Position numbers and translations under genes: made by a program | The notes under the pieces: generated by a model | The model's input: the letters and a program-made list of their open reading frames with translations, nothing else | Told to the model about the DNA's origin: nothing | Databases searched by the model: none | Shown: positions 1 through 8,687 of the stretch, piece by piece | How the letters are laid out: every line of letters starts with the position of its first letter | How positions within the stretch are numbered: the first letter of the stretch is position 1 | Source: Neobacillus sp. PS3-40 | GTDB taxonomy: Bacteria; Bacillota; Bacilli; Bacillales; Cytobacillaceae | Assembly: GCF_030915485.1 (NCBI RefSeq) | Contig: NZ_CP133266.1 | Coordinates: forward strand, 2,232,001 to 2,296,000 | DNA length: 64,000 nucleotides | Direction of reading: 5' to 3'

Positions 1-462
1 TTCATCAAAAATCGTTAACTTACATCTGGCCGATATTCCTAAAATGATAGTAAATGTGCTTTTCATTCCCTTAGACAGACTGGAATAATGCTGCATGGGG
101 TTGAAAGAGAAATATTCAAAAAGGCGATTTGCAAGCACACGGTCCCAATTTTTATAAAAGGTTGCTGCTTCTTCTACTATCTCCCTGAGGCATAAGAATG
201 AAGAGAAATCCATTTGATCATGAATAAAAATAAGGTTCGCTGAAACCATGAGATTGTTAAAGGGTTTTTCCGAAAAAACATTGATCACCCCAGATGTCTC
301 TTTCACATGACCTGAAATGATTTTAAGCAAGGTTGTTTTTCCTACCCCATTTCGCCCAATCAATCCAGTGATTTTATTTTCTTCTATTTTAAACGTTAGG
401 TTGTTAAGTGCTTTTGTTTTTCCGTAGACTTTTGTTAGTCCATTGCATTCAATCACGTTCAT
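1..462 (-). CDS. ABC transporter ATP-binding protein, YtrB-like (partial)
   Basis: The ATPase subunit of an ABC transporter, cut by the left window edge: the first 154 codons are present and the last visible residues are the Walker B acidic pair (LTIFDE). Visible motifs are Walker A GRNGVGKTT (about residues 37-45) and an ABC signature written SLSKGMKS. The ATG lies just past the stop of the upstream GntR gene (465-842), so the two are translationally close and form one operon. This pairing of a short GntR repressor with an ABC ATPase is that of the B. subtilis ytr operon, induced by cell-wall antibiotics such as ramoplanin; the substrate here is unknown. The family call is firm and the YtrB assignment is inferred from context. 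Confidence 0.88.
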   Translation of the reverse strand, partial: MNVIECNGLTKVYGKTKALNNLTFKIEENKITGLIGRNGVGKTTLLKIISGHVKETSGVINVFSEKPFNNLMVSANLIFIHDQMDFSSFLCLREIVEEAATFYKNWDRVLANRLFEYFSFNPMQHYSSLSKGMKSTFTIILGISARCKLTIFDE

Positions 463-464
463 TC

Positions 465-842
465 CTATGCCTCCCCCTTGTTTTCTGTTTTAATCATTTC
501 GATCAATTCATCTTTGCTTACCTTCAATCGTTCCGCTTCCATGACAATTTCTGAAACTAACCTTTTTAACGTTTGGCTTTTCCGTTTGGTAAGGATCATT
601 TCTTTTGCGGTAAGGGCGACAAACATTCCAAGCCCCCGTTTTTTATATAAAATTTGTTCTTCCGCTAATATATTTAGACCCTTTGCTGCCGTTGCTGGGT
701 TAATATTAAAGATCTCTGCTAGCTGATACTGGGAGTAAATTTTTTGATCGCCTTGGAAACTGCCATTCAAAATCTCTCTCTCAAGCCATTCCGAAATCTG
801 CAAATAAATTGGCTTTGTACCGTCCAAATTAAGAATCAACAT
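465..842 (-). CDS. GntR family regulator, YtrA subfamily
   Basis: A 125-residue transcriptional repressor with an N-terminal winged helix (about 10-75: PIYLQISEWLEREIL, then QLAEIFNINPATAAKGLNIL) and only a short C-terminal helical tail. That lack of a large effector domain is diagnostic of the YtrA subfamily. The ATG at 842 follows an AGGGGGAG ribosome site. It is the first gene of an operon with the ABC ATPase at 1-462 and probably autoregulates through the palindrome at 865-884. The closest well-studied relative is YtrA of B. subtilis. Confidence 0.9.
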   Translation of the reverse strand: MLILNLDGTKPIYLQISEWLEREILNGSFQGDQKIYSQYQLAEIFNINPATAAKGLNILAEEQILYKKRGLGMFVALTAKEMILTKRKSQTLKRLVSEIVMEAERLKVSKDELIEMIKTENKGEA

Positions 843-864
843 TTCTCCCCCTTTCTAATCATAG

Positions 865-890
865 TACATTAGTGGTGTAATGTAGTATAT
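865..890 (-). promoter_or_regulatory. Candidate YtrA-type operator and -10 region
   Basis: Perfect 7-bp arms TACATTA and TAATGTA (865-871 and 878-884) separated by 6 bp lie 23 bp before the GntR start. A minus-strand TATACT (884-889) overlaps the distal arm. An operator overlapping the promoter of a gene for a GntR repressor fits autorepression; the assignment is inferred. Confidence 0.5.
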
Positions 891-905
891 ATTAATTTGA
901 AAAAA

Positions 906-1220
906 TTAACAATATTTTTTTCCATTTATTAGCTGCGATAAGGCCTCGGGAAATATGGCAGCTGCTCTTGCCTCGACATTGCACTTGATTCGTTCGATTG
1001 CAGCTGCATCCTTCCAAGCCATAATAACTAGAGTGCGAGCGACATTCAAAACACCACCAAAACCCGTATCTATGTCAACAAGTAGGATAAGCTGTACAAT
1101 TTTTATAATTTGCTGAGCATGTCTAGCCCTAGCCACTTCATTTGAATAAATCAAGCCAAGATCAGGCAATCCTTTACTTGCTGTAATGCGGCACGACAAA
1201 TAAGGGTTCAATTTAATGCC
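906..1220 (-). pseudogene. Methylisocitrate lyase (prpB-like) remnant
   Basis: The reading frame keeps recognisable blocks of methylisocitrate lyase: ITASKGLPDLGLI, LLVDIDTGFGGVLNVARTLV, and then directly AIERIKCNVEARAAAIFPEAL. In intact enzymes a stretch of many tens of residues, with catalytic and metal-binding positions, separates the second and third blocks; here it is deleted. The block before the first also matches (GIKLNPYLSCRITASKG for the family's G-x-x-A-x-Y-L-S-G), but with the start region missing. At about 105 codons against roughly 300 in the family it cannot be active. No other methylcitrate-cycle gene is nearby. Confidence 0.8.
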
Positions 1221-1247
1221 AGAAAATAACCTCTAGGAAAATACACA

Positions 1248-1294
1248 AAGGGATAGTTCTGCAAGTATTTTGGATACCTGCAAAACTATCCCTT
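1248..1294 (-). terminator. Stem-loop downstream of the TSUP gene
   Basis: Long inverted repeat with outer arms AAGGGATAGTT and AACTATCCCTT and a mostly paired interior. It lies about 95 bp beyond the stop of the TSUP gene at 1389-2108. The T tract is weak, so this is a stable hairpin with probable terminator function. Confidence 0.5.
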
Positions 1295-1388
1295 CTATTT
1301 CCATCCTTTAAATTTATACTATCTTCCTTTGTCTCTCTTATTGTTTATACTTTGGCCAATTTTTAATAACCCTTTTAAGCTTTTATAT

Positions 1389-2108
1389 CTACCATTTCCA
1401 ACTTTCAATGAACAGATAAATTCCTGTAAACAGCAATATAATATATGTAAATATCCGAAAGAGACTTTGATTAATATATTTAAATAAAAGTTGACCCAAA
1501 TATAAACCTACTAATACAAGTGGTAACGCAAAACCACTTGAAATCCAGATTGTTTTATCAGTTCCAGCAAAAATGATTTGGATTAATAAACTCACAAAGT
1601 AGATAAATAAATAAAAAGCTAGTGTAGTACCTCGTAACTTTTCCTTTTGAGTATCTGTTCCTGAAAAATAAAGCAATAAAGGCGGTCCAGGCATACCTAT
1701 ACTGGTCGTCAGAGAACCTGACAGGCCACCAACAAGAAAATCTCTACCATTAGTCTGATTTATACGAAACTGAAGCATTAATATAATTGTTAATACAAGG
1801 ATGATCAGGCTTATTCCTAACTTTAATTTATTAATGTCTATTAACAAGAAGATTATAATTCCAATTGGTAGACCACTAGCACTTCCAATCACAAATCTTT
1901 TAAGAATTCCAAAATCAATATCATTCCGAATTTTAGTTAGTAAAGAACAGGATATAACTAACGATAAAATTAAATTAATTTGAATCGCTTCAATTGGTTT
2001 AAATATCAAAAGAAGAAATGGTGTGGCCAAAATTGAAAAGCCAAATCCAGTGCTAGTTTGTAGTATGGATGCCACCAAAATTATAACAACAAATATAAAT
2101 GGATCCAT
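1389..2108 (-). CDS. TSUP family permease (TauE/SafE-like)
   Basis: A 239-residue polytopic membrane protein with about seven or eight hydrophobic segments. It has the glycine/proline-rich repeat of the sulfite-exporter family in two halves (STGFGFSILATPFLLL near residue 20 and TSIGMPGPPLLLYF near residue 140). These proteins carry sulfur-containing or small organic anions across the membrane; the substrate cannot be read here. The ATG at 2108 follows AGTAGGTG. It stands alone between a pseudogene and a divergent peptidase, so the context gives no substrate hint. Confidence 0.85.
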   Translation of the reverse strand: MDPFIFVVIILVASILQTSTGFGFSILATPFLLLIFKPIEAIQINLILSLVISCSLLTKIRNDIDFGILKRFVIGSASGLPIGIIIFLLIDINKLKLGISLIILVLTIILMLQFRINQTNGRDFLVGGLSGSLTTSIGMPGPPLLLYFSGTDTQKEKLRGTTLAFYLFIYFVSLLIQIIFAGTDKTIWISSGFALPLVLVGLYLGQLLFKYINQSLFRIFTYIILLFTGIYLFIESWKW

Positions 2109-2625
2109 ACAACACCTACTTTCTTACTACAGTCATATTAGCTAAAATGACATAATTTATAATTTTAGTCTAATAAAATTCAACCAAAACTTAGGTCCAT
2201 GCTTACGTATAGAAAAGTGACGGAGCTTCACAAAAGTGGATCTGTTTATCTAATCTAAGGAAAAAATACACTTTTTTCACTACCAATTATGAGAAGAACG
2301 ATCTGCTCACACCGCTTATTTTGTTGGTTTAGTTAAATGAATTGATAATTCTTCACAGTAAATTGTGGCGTTTTAAACCCCATAGTGGTTTGTATATCAA
2401 AAAACAACACATCAACCATTTTAACATATTGTATACTTGGTTGAATTATATTCAATTAGTAATTATCACTATCTTCTTTCTGATAATAATAGGAATTATT
2501 TTTGAACTCTTCGTACAAATCTCTTGCACCCTCCCAAATATTACATCTACTCCATACATATTCCACTCATAAATAACCCATCCTATTTATATAGCATGTT
2601 CAAGAAAAGGTGGTAACCAGCAAAG
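2109..2625. other. Intergenic region without a supported gene
   Basis: 517 bp between divergent genes. An open frame of 76 codons (2342-2572) has no ribosome site and low-complexity hydrophobic content; I do not accept it. AAGGTGG at 2608-2614 serves the peptidase downstream. No riboswitch or T-box structure was recognised. Confidence 0.5.
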
Positions 2626-3963
2626 ATGAAAGAGCTATCTGAAAAAGACATAGAAAGATTTGCCGAAAAGGTTCGTGAAACAAATAATTATAAAGTATTA
2701 AAAGATGCTATTATGGCAAACGGAATCAATGGGGCTACTCTGAATAACAATGCAATTGTTGCCTTGCCTACTGTATTTTCAGAGGAAGTTGAAACAGGAA
2801 AAGTTGCCAATCAAATGAAAAGCGGAAGATGTTGGATTTTTGCGGCACTTAATACTTTCCGTCATCGAATAACTGCTAAATTAAACATTAAGGACTTTGA
2901 GTTGTCTCAGACTTACATGATGTTCTGGGATAAACTCGAGAAGTCTAACTTTTTTTTAGAAAGTATTCTAAAGACACTTGATGAACCCCTGGAAGAAAGG
3001 CTCCTTTCTTGGCTTTTAACTCATCCACAACAAGATGGAGGCCAATGGGATATGTTGGTTTCTCTCGTTAATAAATACGGGGTTATTCCAAAACAAGCTA
3101 TGCCAGAAACATATCAAAGCAGCAATTCGCCTGAATTGAACTCTATTTTAGATGCAAAATTGCGGGTATGTTCACTTGAGTTAAGACGGATGCATAATGA
3201 AGGAAAAGTAGACAATGAATTACAAGCAGCTAAAACAGAAATGATGGGTAACATATACAAAATATTAGTGTACTTATTGGGAGAGCCTCCAAAAATATTT
3301 GATTTTGAATACAGAGATGAGAAAGGTAAATTCCATCGGGAGACAACGTTAACCCCTCAAGGTTTTTTCGAGAAGTACGTTGGGATCAATTTAGATGAAT
3401 ATGTAAGTGTCATTAATGCACCAACTAAAGATAAACCGTTTGGAAAAACATATACGGTGCAATTCCTTGGAAATGTTGTTAATGGAAGACCACTCAAATA
3501 TCTGAATGTTGACATGAAGATACTTAAAGGGCTTGCAGTGGAGCAAATTAAAGACGGAGAAACTGTCTGGTTCGGTAGCGATGTTGCAAGATATTCTGAT
3601 CGCAAAGCAGGGGTATTAGATCCAGATCTTTATGATTATGAAGCGGCTTTTGAAACTCCTTTCAATCTTACAAAAGCTGAACGTTTAGACTATAAAGAAA
3701 GTATGTTAACACATGCCATGGTGCTCACCGGGGTAAATATTGTAAATGGAGAACCCAACCGATGGAAAGTGGAAAACAGTTGGGGTGAGGAGGTTGGGAA
3801 TAAAGGCTATTTTGTTATGAGCGACAAATGGATGGATGAATATACCTATCAAGTGGTCGTGAATAAGAAATACTTATCTAAAGATTTAGTAAAGGCCTTC
3901 AACCAAGAACCGATTGAACTTAAACCTTGGGACCCTATGGGCTCACTTGCCATAATAAATTAG
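2626..3963 (+). CDS. pepC: Aminopeptidase C (peptidase C1B, bleomycin hydrolase family)
   Basis: A 445-residue cytoplasmic cysteine aminopeptidase that removes N-terminal residues from peptides and normally assembles as a hexameric cage. The papain-type catalytic set is visible: Gln63 and Cys69 in NQMKSGRCWIFAALN, His363 in LTHAMVLTGV and Asn384 in KVENSWGEE. The family-typical C-terminal end is present (DPMGSLAIIN). Length is normal. There is no signal peptide, in line with peptide recycling in the cytoplasm. It is monocistronic, with AAGGTGG 11 bp before the ATG. Confidence 0.95.
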   Translation: MKELSEKDIERFAEKVRETNNYKVLKDAIMANGINGATLNNNAIVALPTVFSEEVETGKVANQMKSGRCWIFAALNTFRHRITAKLNIKDFELSQTYMMFWDKLEKSNFFLESILKTLDEPLEERLLSWLLTHPQQDGGQWDMLVSLVNKYGVIPKQAMPETYQSSNSPELNSILDAKLRVCSLELRRMHNEGKVDNELQAAKTEMMGNIYKILVYLLGEPPKIFDFEYRDEKGKFHRETTLTPQGFFEKYVGINLDEYVSVINAPTKDKPFGKTYTVQFLGNVVNGRPLKYLNVDMKILKGLAVEQIKDGETVWFGSDVARYSDRKAGVLDPDLYDYEAAFETPFNLTKAERLDYKESMLTHAMVLTGVNIVNGEPNRWKVENSWGEEVGNKGYFVMSDKWMDEYTYQVVVNKKYLSKDLVKAFNQEPIELKPWDPMGSLAIIN

Positions 3964-4241
3964 GTTGTGACTAAAACCAGATAAACCGTTAATAGGGCAA
4001 CTTAAATTAGGCAGGCAAAGCTTAATCGGTACACAAAAAATATATTCTTATTTTATATGATGATCTATAATAATGAGTACCAACGTAAATGAGTGATGCC
4101 ACTAACTGCCTAGTACGGCTAATGACTCCTGACTATTGACATCTGTATTTACATGTCATTTGGCAGGAGTTTAATTTTTGATAAAATAAAAAGTACTTAT
4201 TGGAAATGATCATTCATTAAGTAAAGAGGAGAAGTCATTAG

Positions 4242-4982
4242 ATGAAATCACAAACATTAATTTTTGACCTAGATGATACTTTAATACAATGTAATGAATA
4301 TTTTAGAGAGGCAACCAACAAGTTTGCCAACCAAATTCATGAATGGTTTCCTTCCGTTTCAATTGAAGAAATTAATGAAAAACAACTAGAAATTGATGTT
4401 AAAAGTGTTGAAGAAAATGGATTAAACTCAGCTCGTTTTCCTGAGTCTCTTGTGTCTACATATGTGTTCTTTTCAGAAAGACATAATAGAGAGGTTAAAG
4501 AAAGTGAGGTTCAGAGGATTCGAACAATTGGCCAGAGTGTATTTCAGGTTGAAGTACAGCCGCTTCCACATATGTATGAAGCACTCAATGAATTACAAGA
4601 AGATGGTCACCAATTATACCTCTTCACTGGTGGGGATGAAGCAAATCAAAATAGAAAAGTGCATCAACTTGAATTATTTACATACTTTGAAGATCGAATC
4701 TTTATTTTCAACTATAAAAATACAGATGCACTTAAAAAAGTATTGGACAAAATTGAATGTGATTATGATGCCACATGGGTCATTGGCAATTCTTTACGGA
4801 CTGATATTTTACCTGGTCTAGAACTAGGATTAAATACCATTCATATTCCTGCAGAACTTGAGTGGAATTATAACAACAATATAGAAACAAATGTACAAAA
4901 CAATGGCAAAATGAGGACATTAAAATCATTAAGGGAATTGCCCCAATTTATTAGAGAAAATTCTTACGAAAGATGCGAATAA
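4242..4982 (+). CDS. HAD superfamily hydrolase
   Basis: 246 residues with the four haloacid dehalogenase motifs: the nucleophile motif DLDDTL at residues 9-14, motif II LFTGG, motif III lysine in YKNTDALKKVL, and motif IV ATWVIGNSLRTDI (GNSxxxD). The long helical cap inserted after motif I places it in the C1-cap group of small phosphatases. The substrate is unknown. AGAGGAG precedes the ATG. Transcription appears monocistronic. Confidence 0.88.
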   Translation: MKSQTLIFDLDDTLIQCNEYFREATNKFANQIHEWFPSVSIEEINEKQLEIDVKSVEENGLNSARFPESLVSTYVFFSERHNREVKESEVQRIRTIGQSVFQVEVQPLPHMYEALNELQEDGHQLYLFTGGDEANQNRKVHQLELFTYFEDRIFIFNYKNTDALKKVLDKIECDYDATWVIGNSLRTDILPGLELGLNTIHIPAELEWNYNNNIETNVQNNGKMRTLKSLRELPQFIRENSYERCE

Positions 4983-5111
4983 CTTCCATGATTAGAGCTA
5001 GGAACTATTTCTATTTCTCTCTATGTCCTTTTAACTTTAAAGTTGAGTAGTTGTGTTAGGATTTACCTCCAGCACAGCCACTCAACGAGAATGATCCATA
5101 AATAAAATAAA

Positions 5112-6062
5112 TTACTTACATACAATTACTTCACGGGTAAATAACCCTTTTTTTGCAACTGCACGATCAATAATGGCAAATCCAGCATTTTTGAGGATAT
5201 CATCAATTGGTTCAACTGTAACCACGACTACTTTTTGAGAAAACCTCCGTGCACTTTGAAGCATTTCCAGTTGTTCTTCAGGTGTTATGACAGAACATAA
5301 ATTGTAAGGTAAATCAATGATTGCCACATCATAATGATTTGTGATATCACGAATATCAGCTAAATTTACTTCCCCGGTCAGACCAAAGTGTGCGATGTTT
5401 TCTCGTGCTCCAGGAAGGATAAGATGATTTCGGTCGCTTCCCACTATATCAATCCCCATTGACAGGGCTTCGACTAGCACTGTCCCAATTCCACAGCATG
5501 GGTCGATTGCCTTAATCCCTCCTGGCTTCGGAACGGCGATATTTACTACCGCTCTCGCTACACGTGTATTGAGCGCAGTGGAGTAACTATGTGGCTTCTT
5601 TTGATGCTGAAACCAAACAGGCTCACTTTTCACATACTCACCTAATACCCATCCCCCGTTTATATTCATTACGCCAAACAATCGATCTGGATGCTGGAAG
5701 TCGGCATCACCGTTGATATGTAACCCGATCTCCCGCTCAATTGTGCGACGTTTCTCATACCCTTCTTTTTCTGTAAGCCCCCCATTTTTTACATAAATGA
5801 CTTTAAACGTTGCCCCGTCTAATTGCACAGCTTCTATCTTGATAAGGAGATCCTGGAGGGTTTCCCCCTTATACATCACACTTAGTCTTTCCTTAATAAA
5901 TGGACTTCGAGTGGGGTCAATTTTTACGTAGCTTTCTAAAATGTTTGATTGAGACTCAACCCCAAATAACGAGCGCATTTCCAAAGCGCACAAGGATCGT
6001 TCATCCTCAGGAAAAGCAAAAGTATATATATAAGTCGTTAATTTCTGATCTTTACTATCCAA
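5112..6062 (-). CDS. TRM11/THUMP-type RNA methyltransferase
   Basis: A 316-residue SAM-dependent methyltransferase. The SAM-binding motif I is AIDPCCGIGTVLVEAL followed by the acidic loop GSDRN. The catalytic motif IV is DLPYNL, the (N/D)-P-P-Y variant of the Trm11/TrmG10 guanine-N2 tRNA methyltransferases. The roughly 130-residue N-terminal part fits a target-binding domain. The start is TTG at 6062, chosen because AAAGGATG lies just upstream and the protein begins there without an ATG. RNA rather than DNA as substrate is inferred from the family. Confidence 0.82.
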   Translation of the reverse strand: MDSKDQKLTTYIYTFAFPEDERSLCALEMRSLFGVESQSNILESYVKIDPTRSPFIKERLSVMYKGETLQDLLIKIEAVQLDGATFKVIYVKNGGLTEKEGYEKRRTIEREIGLHINGDADFQHPDRLFGVMNINGGWVLGEYVKSEPVWFQHQKKPHSYSTALNTRVARAVVNIAVPKPGGIKAIDPCCGIGTVLVEALSMGIDIVGSDRNHLILPGARENIAHFGLTGEVNLADIRDITNHYDVAIIDLPYNLCSVITPEEQLEMLQSARRFSQKVVVVTVEPIDDILKNAGFAIIDRAVAKKGLFTREVIVCK

Positions 6063-6396
6063 TTAGTTATCATCCTTTAATCTATCAATTTCTCTTTTAG
6101 TCCGTGCACTAACTATTAAATGTTAAAAATGCTCATACCCTATCTTTCTTCGCCATTCATTATAACAATAATCAACACCTTTTTAACAATTACTGTCTCG
6201 ACCAAAAGGGTGCCAAAGTGTCGAAGTGAAATTATTCTCCTCTGATAAATATAAGTCTTGGGTTTGTCTTTTCATAATTGGCTAAGTGCATTTTAACTAA
6301 ACCAACTTCTATTATCTGTTTTACCTCAACAATCTATAATGATGAGTTCACAGTGATTTCACATCTATTTCATTGAATACTGTGTTATACTCCATA

Positions 6397-6439
6397 TGTG
6401 AAATACTTCACAATAACTTGTGAAACATAATTATATTCT
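6397..6439 (+). promoter_or_regulatory. Fnr/Crp-type box with -10 element
   Basis: TGTGA-N6-TCACA at 6397-6412, an exact match to the consensus of Crp/Fnr family sites. TATATT/TATTCT at 6432-6439 is spaced so that the box would be centred near -41 from the start point, the class II activator position. A second overlapping inverted pair (TTCACA at 6407-6412 with TGTGAA at 6419-6424) and an upstream TTCACA direct repeat (about 6347-6363) add half-sites. The element reads into the 48-residue gene at 6470. Confidence 0.55.
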
Positions 6440-6469
6440 ATCCAAAATTATATTTGGGAGGAAAATCCT

Positions 6470-6616
6470 ATGTTATTTAACTTTTTCTTTTTTGAATTAA
6501 AAAAATGGTGGGCCGGAGACAGTATTGATCCTATAGAAGAGTTTGAGCAAATCGAATCCAAGCATACTCGTGTCCATCACGACGAAAGAATTTACGAGAC
6601 CATTCGAGTTCATTGA
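6470..6616 (+). CDS. Small hypothetical protein, 48 residues
   Basis: ATG preceded by a strong GGGAGG at 6456-6461. The product starts hydrophobic (MLFNFFFFELKKWW), then turns acidic (DPIEEFEQIE) and ends His/Arg-rich (RVHHDERIYETIRVH). I do not recognise a family. A single short amphipathic or membrane-touching helix with a polar tail is the most that can be said. It is real on the strength of the ribosome site, the start spacing and the regulatory palindromes upstream (6397-6424), which suggest control by a Crp/Fnr-family activator and so possibly by oxygen or nitrosative state. The gene is monocistronic. Confidence 0.6.
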   Translation: MLFNFFFFELKKWWAGDSIDPIEEFEQIESKHTRVHHDERIYETIRVH

Positions 6617-6868
6617 TCTTCTTTATAAAGAGAACTTGGCTAGCGCCGGCGATTGCCTAGTTCCCCTTATGCACTAGCAAAATTCTGATTAGCGAACAGG
6701 AAGAGAATCTTTCTTAAAGGGAGAGTTTCTCTATATTTAGAGGGGTTCACTCATTGGGCTAAACAAGCCTAATATCAAGCTAATACAATAGGTCGAACCC
6801 CGATTCTCATTATCGTTTTCACTTACTACTAGTTTTTGTATCTTTTGGATATGGAGTTTTGATTAAAT

Positions 6869-6949
6869 TCACATTCTATTATCCGCTATATGGCAAATCA
6901 ACTCAGTAACTTCCTCATTATCTTCAACAATTAAAATTGTTACTTCCAT
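6869..6949 (-). pseudogene. Response-regulator N-terminal fragment
   Basis: A GGAG ribosome site and ATG open a 26-codon frame, MEVTILIVEDNEEVTELICH and six more residues. This is the first strand and acidic pocket (VEDN) of a CheY-like receiver domain. It stops long before the phosphorylated aspartate, so it is a truncated gene start. No continuation in other frames was found. Confidence 0.5.
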
Positions 6950-7094
6950 AGTAATCTCCACATCCTAATCTACGAGCACTTTTATGAAGATCCTCTTGTG
7001 TTAACCTTTTACCCAATAACAAATAGAATTCTCAGATATTGTACTTCCCTTTCTTTTCAAAAATGCTATGTTAAAGCTGGATGTTGATTTTATG

Positions 7095-7290
7095 GCATTA
7101 GGCGGAAAGATTCCTGCTAAATCAGGAAATTAACATATTTCCCTATAAATAAGCGGATTTTCTCCTGTTAAACTATACATTTCCATGATTAAAAGGATTT
7201 TTAGGTTATTTAGGCGGAAAATCTCCGCCTATTTCTCTTCCTAACCACTACTTTTTCAAAATAAACGGAATTCCTCCGATTAAGCGAGTA
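7095..7290. repeat. AAGCGGA / TCCGCCT dispersed repeat cluster
   Basis: Short inverted units of the form AGGCGGAAAATCTCCGCCTA alternate over about 200 bp (TAGGCGGAAAG, AAGCGGATTTTCTCCTG, AACGGAATTCCTCCGATTAA). The same motif recurs in the long repeats at 20689-20991 and 27770-28073. It looks like a genome-wide small repeat family. The rest of 6617-7533 holds only a related fragment (about 6630-6690, with GGCTAGCGCCGGCGATTGCC, again at about 27700) and the receiver fragment. Confidence 0.6.
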
Positions 7291-7533
7291 CACCTGCTGA
7301 AAATCAACAGTGAACAATAACAGAGCCTTTCAAAAAAAAGAGCAGCATCTACCTTTAACTTCTCTTAAGGTCCTTACTTAGTTGTGGCACAGTTTATCCC
7401 CCTAAAAAATCTAATAAGATCCATTATAAAATTGACATGTAGTAAACAAATATTTATTATTAATTTATATTAAAACTATGTTTATTTGTTTATTGTAAAT
7501 GTTTATTTATTATTCTTCATGGAGGTTATAGGA

Positions 7534-8577
7534 ATGATGAATCATCAAATTCTCTCTCGCAAAGGCATTAATTATGATGTAGGGACAAATACTCGCGGTA
7601 AAGAATCATCATCTCGGGATCTATTCAACCCTGCTATTGTGAAACGGGAAATGGAAATTATAAAAAACGACCTGCATTGCAATGCCATCAGGATTTCTGG
7701 TAAAGATTTGGGCAGGCTCACAATGGCTGCTGAGTTTGCAATTCAACAAGGGTTTGAAGTTTGGTTCTCACCTGCTTTTAATGATGCAACCGAGCAAGAA
7801 ACACTGGCTTACTTTGCAGAATGTGCAAAGGCTGCAGAAAGGTTAAGAAAGCAGTCACCTGACATTATTTTTGTTGCTGGATGTGAACTTACCTTCTTTA
7901 TGAAGGGGCTTGTTATTGGAGACACTTCATTCGAACGTATTAATACGTTTATGTCACCTTGGCGATTATTGAAAAATACCATTCTAAAAGGTTCTTACCA
8001 CAAACGTCTAAATGCCTTTTTATCAAAGGCTGTGATTAGTATAAGAGAGAATTTTCAGGGCCAACTTACTTATGCCTCTGGGCCGTGGGAAAATGTTGAG
8101 TGGGATTTATTCGATATCGTTGGGGTTGATTATTACCTGGAAACGCATAACAAGAATTCTTACCGCGAGAAGTTAAGAACTTACTTTAAACACGGCAAAC
8201 CTGTAGCTATATTAGAGTTCGGTTCCTGCACATACAAAGGTGCTGAAGACAAGGGTGGGTACGGTTGGGCAATTGTAGATCACAGTAAAACCCCTAAACA
8301 ACTTAAAGGTGATTATATACGGGATGAGAGCGTACAAGCTAATTATCTTGGGAAGCTACTTGATATTTTTGCAGAAGAAAAAGTGAATGGGGCATTTTTA
8401 TTCACTTTTGTCATGCCAAGCTATCCATTTAATAAAGATCCTTTATACGATTTAGATATGGCTAGTTATAGCGTGGTAAAAAGCTATATTGATCAAAACG
8501 GGACAACCTACCAAGACATGCCATGGGAACCAAAAAAATCTTTCACAGCATTGGCTGATTATTACGCAAACCATTAA
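7534..8577 (+). CDS. TIM-barrel glycoside-hydrolase-like protein (often labelled abortive infection protein)
   Basis: A 347-residue soluble protein of a family commonly named abortive infection protein in actinobacteria and bacilli. The sequence reads as a glycoside-hydrolase-type (beta/alpha)8 barrel: strand-end acidic residues occur at CELTFFMKG, GVDYYLE and AILEFGSCTYKG, the last two being candidate catalytic glutamates. I start it at the ATG at 7534, because GGAGG sits 8 bp upstream; an earlier in-frame ATG at 7486 lacks a site. The family name rests on old transferred annotation. Its neighbour is a restriction-modification pair, so a defence role is possible but unproven. Confidence 0.65.
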   Translation: MMNHQILSRKGINYDVGTNTRGKESSSRDLFNPAIVKREMEIIKNDLHCNAIRISGKDLGRLTMAAEFAIQQGFEVWFSPAFNDATEQETLAYFAECAKAAERLRKQSPDIIFVAGCELTFFMKGLVIGDTSFERINTFMSPWRLLKNTILKGSYHKRLNAFLSKAVISIRENFQGQLTYASGPWENVEWDLFDIVGVDYYLETHNKNSYREKLRTYFKHGKPVAILEFGSCTYKGAEDKGGYGWAIVDHSKTPKQLKGDYIRDESVQANYLGKLLDIFAEEKVNGAFLFTFVMPSYPFNKDPLYDLDMASYSVVKSYIDQNGTTYQDMPWEPKKSFTALADYYANH

Positions 8578-8687
8578 TCTTAAGATACGAGAAAGCTTAC
8601 TCTATGGTAGGATTAGTTATCTATTATATTAGAATAAGTTACAAAAGCAAAAGATAATTGTTACAACTGTAGAGGAGGAAATATGAA

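Noticed and set aside
2342-2572. 76-codon hydrophobic open frame
   Set aside because: No ribosome site, biased composition from AT-rich DNA, no family resemblance.
2600-2625. AAGGTGGTAACC resembling a T-box end before pepC
   Set aside because: No specifier loop, stem I or terminator could be traced upstream; the AAGGTGG is explained as the ribosome binding site.
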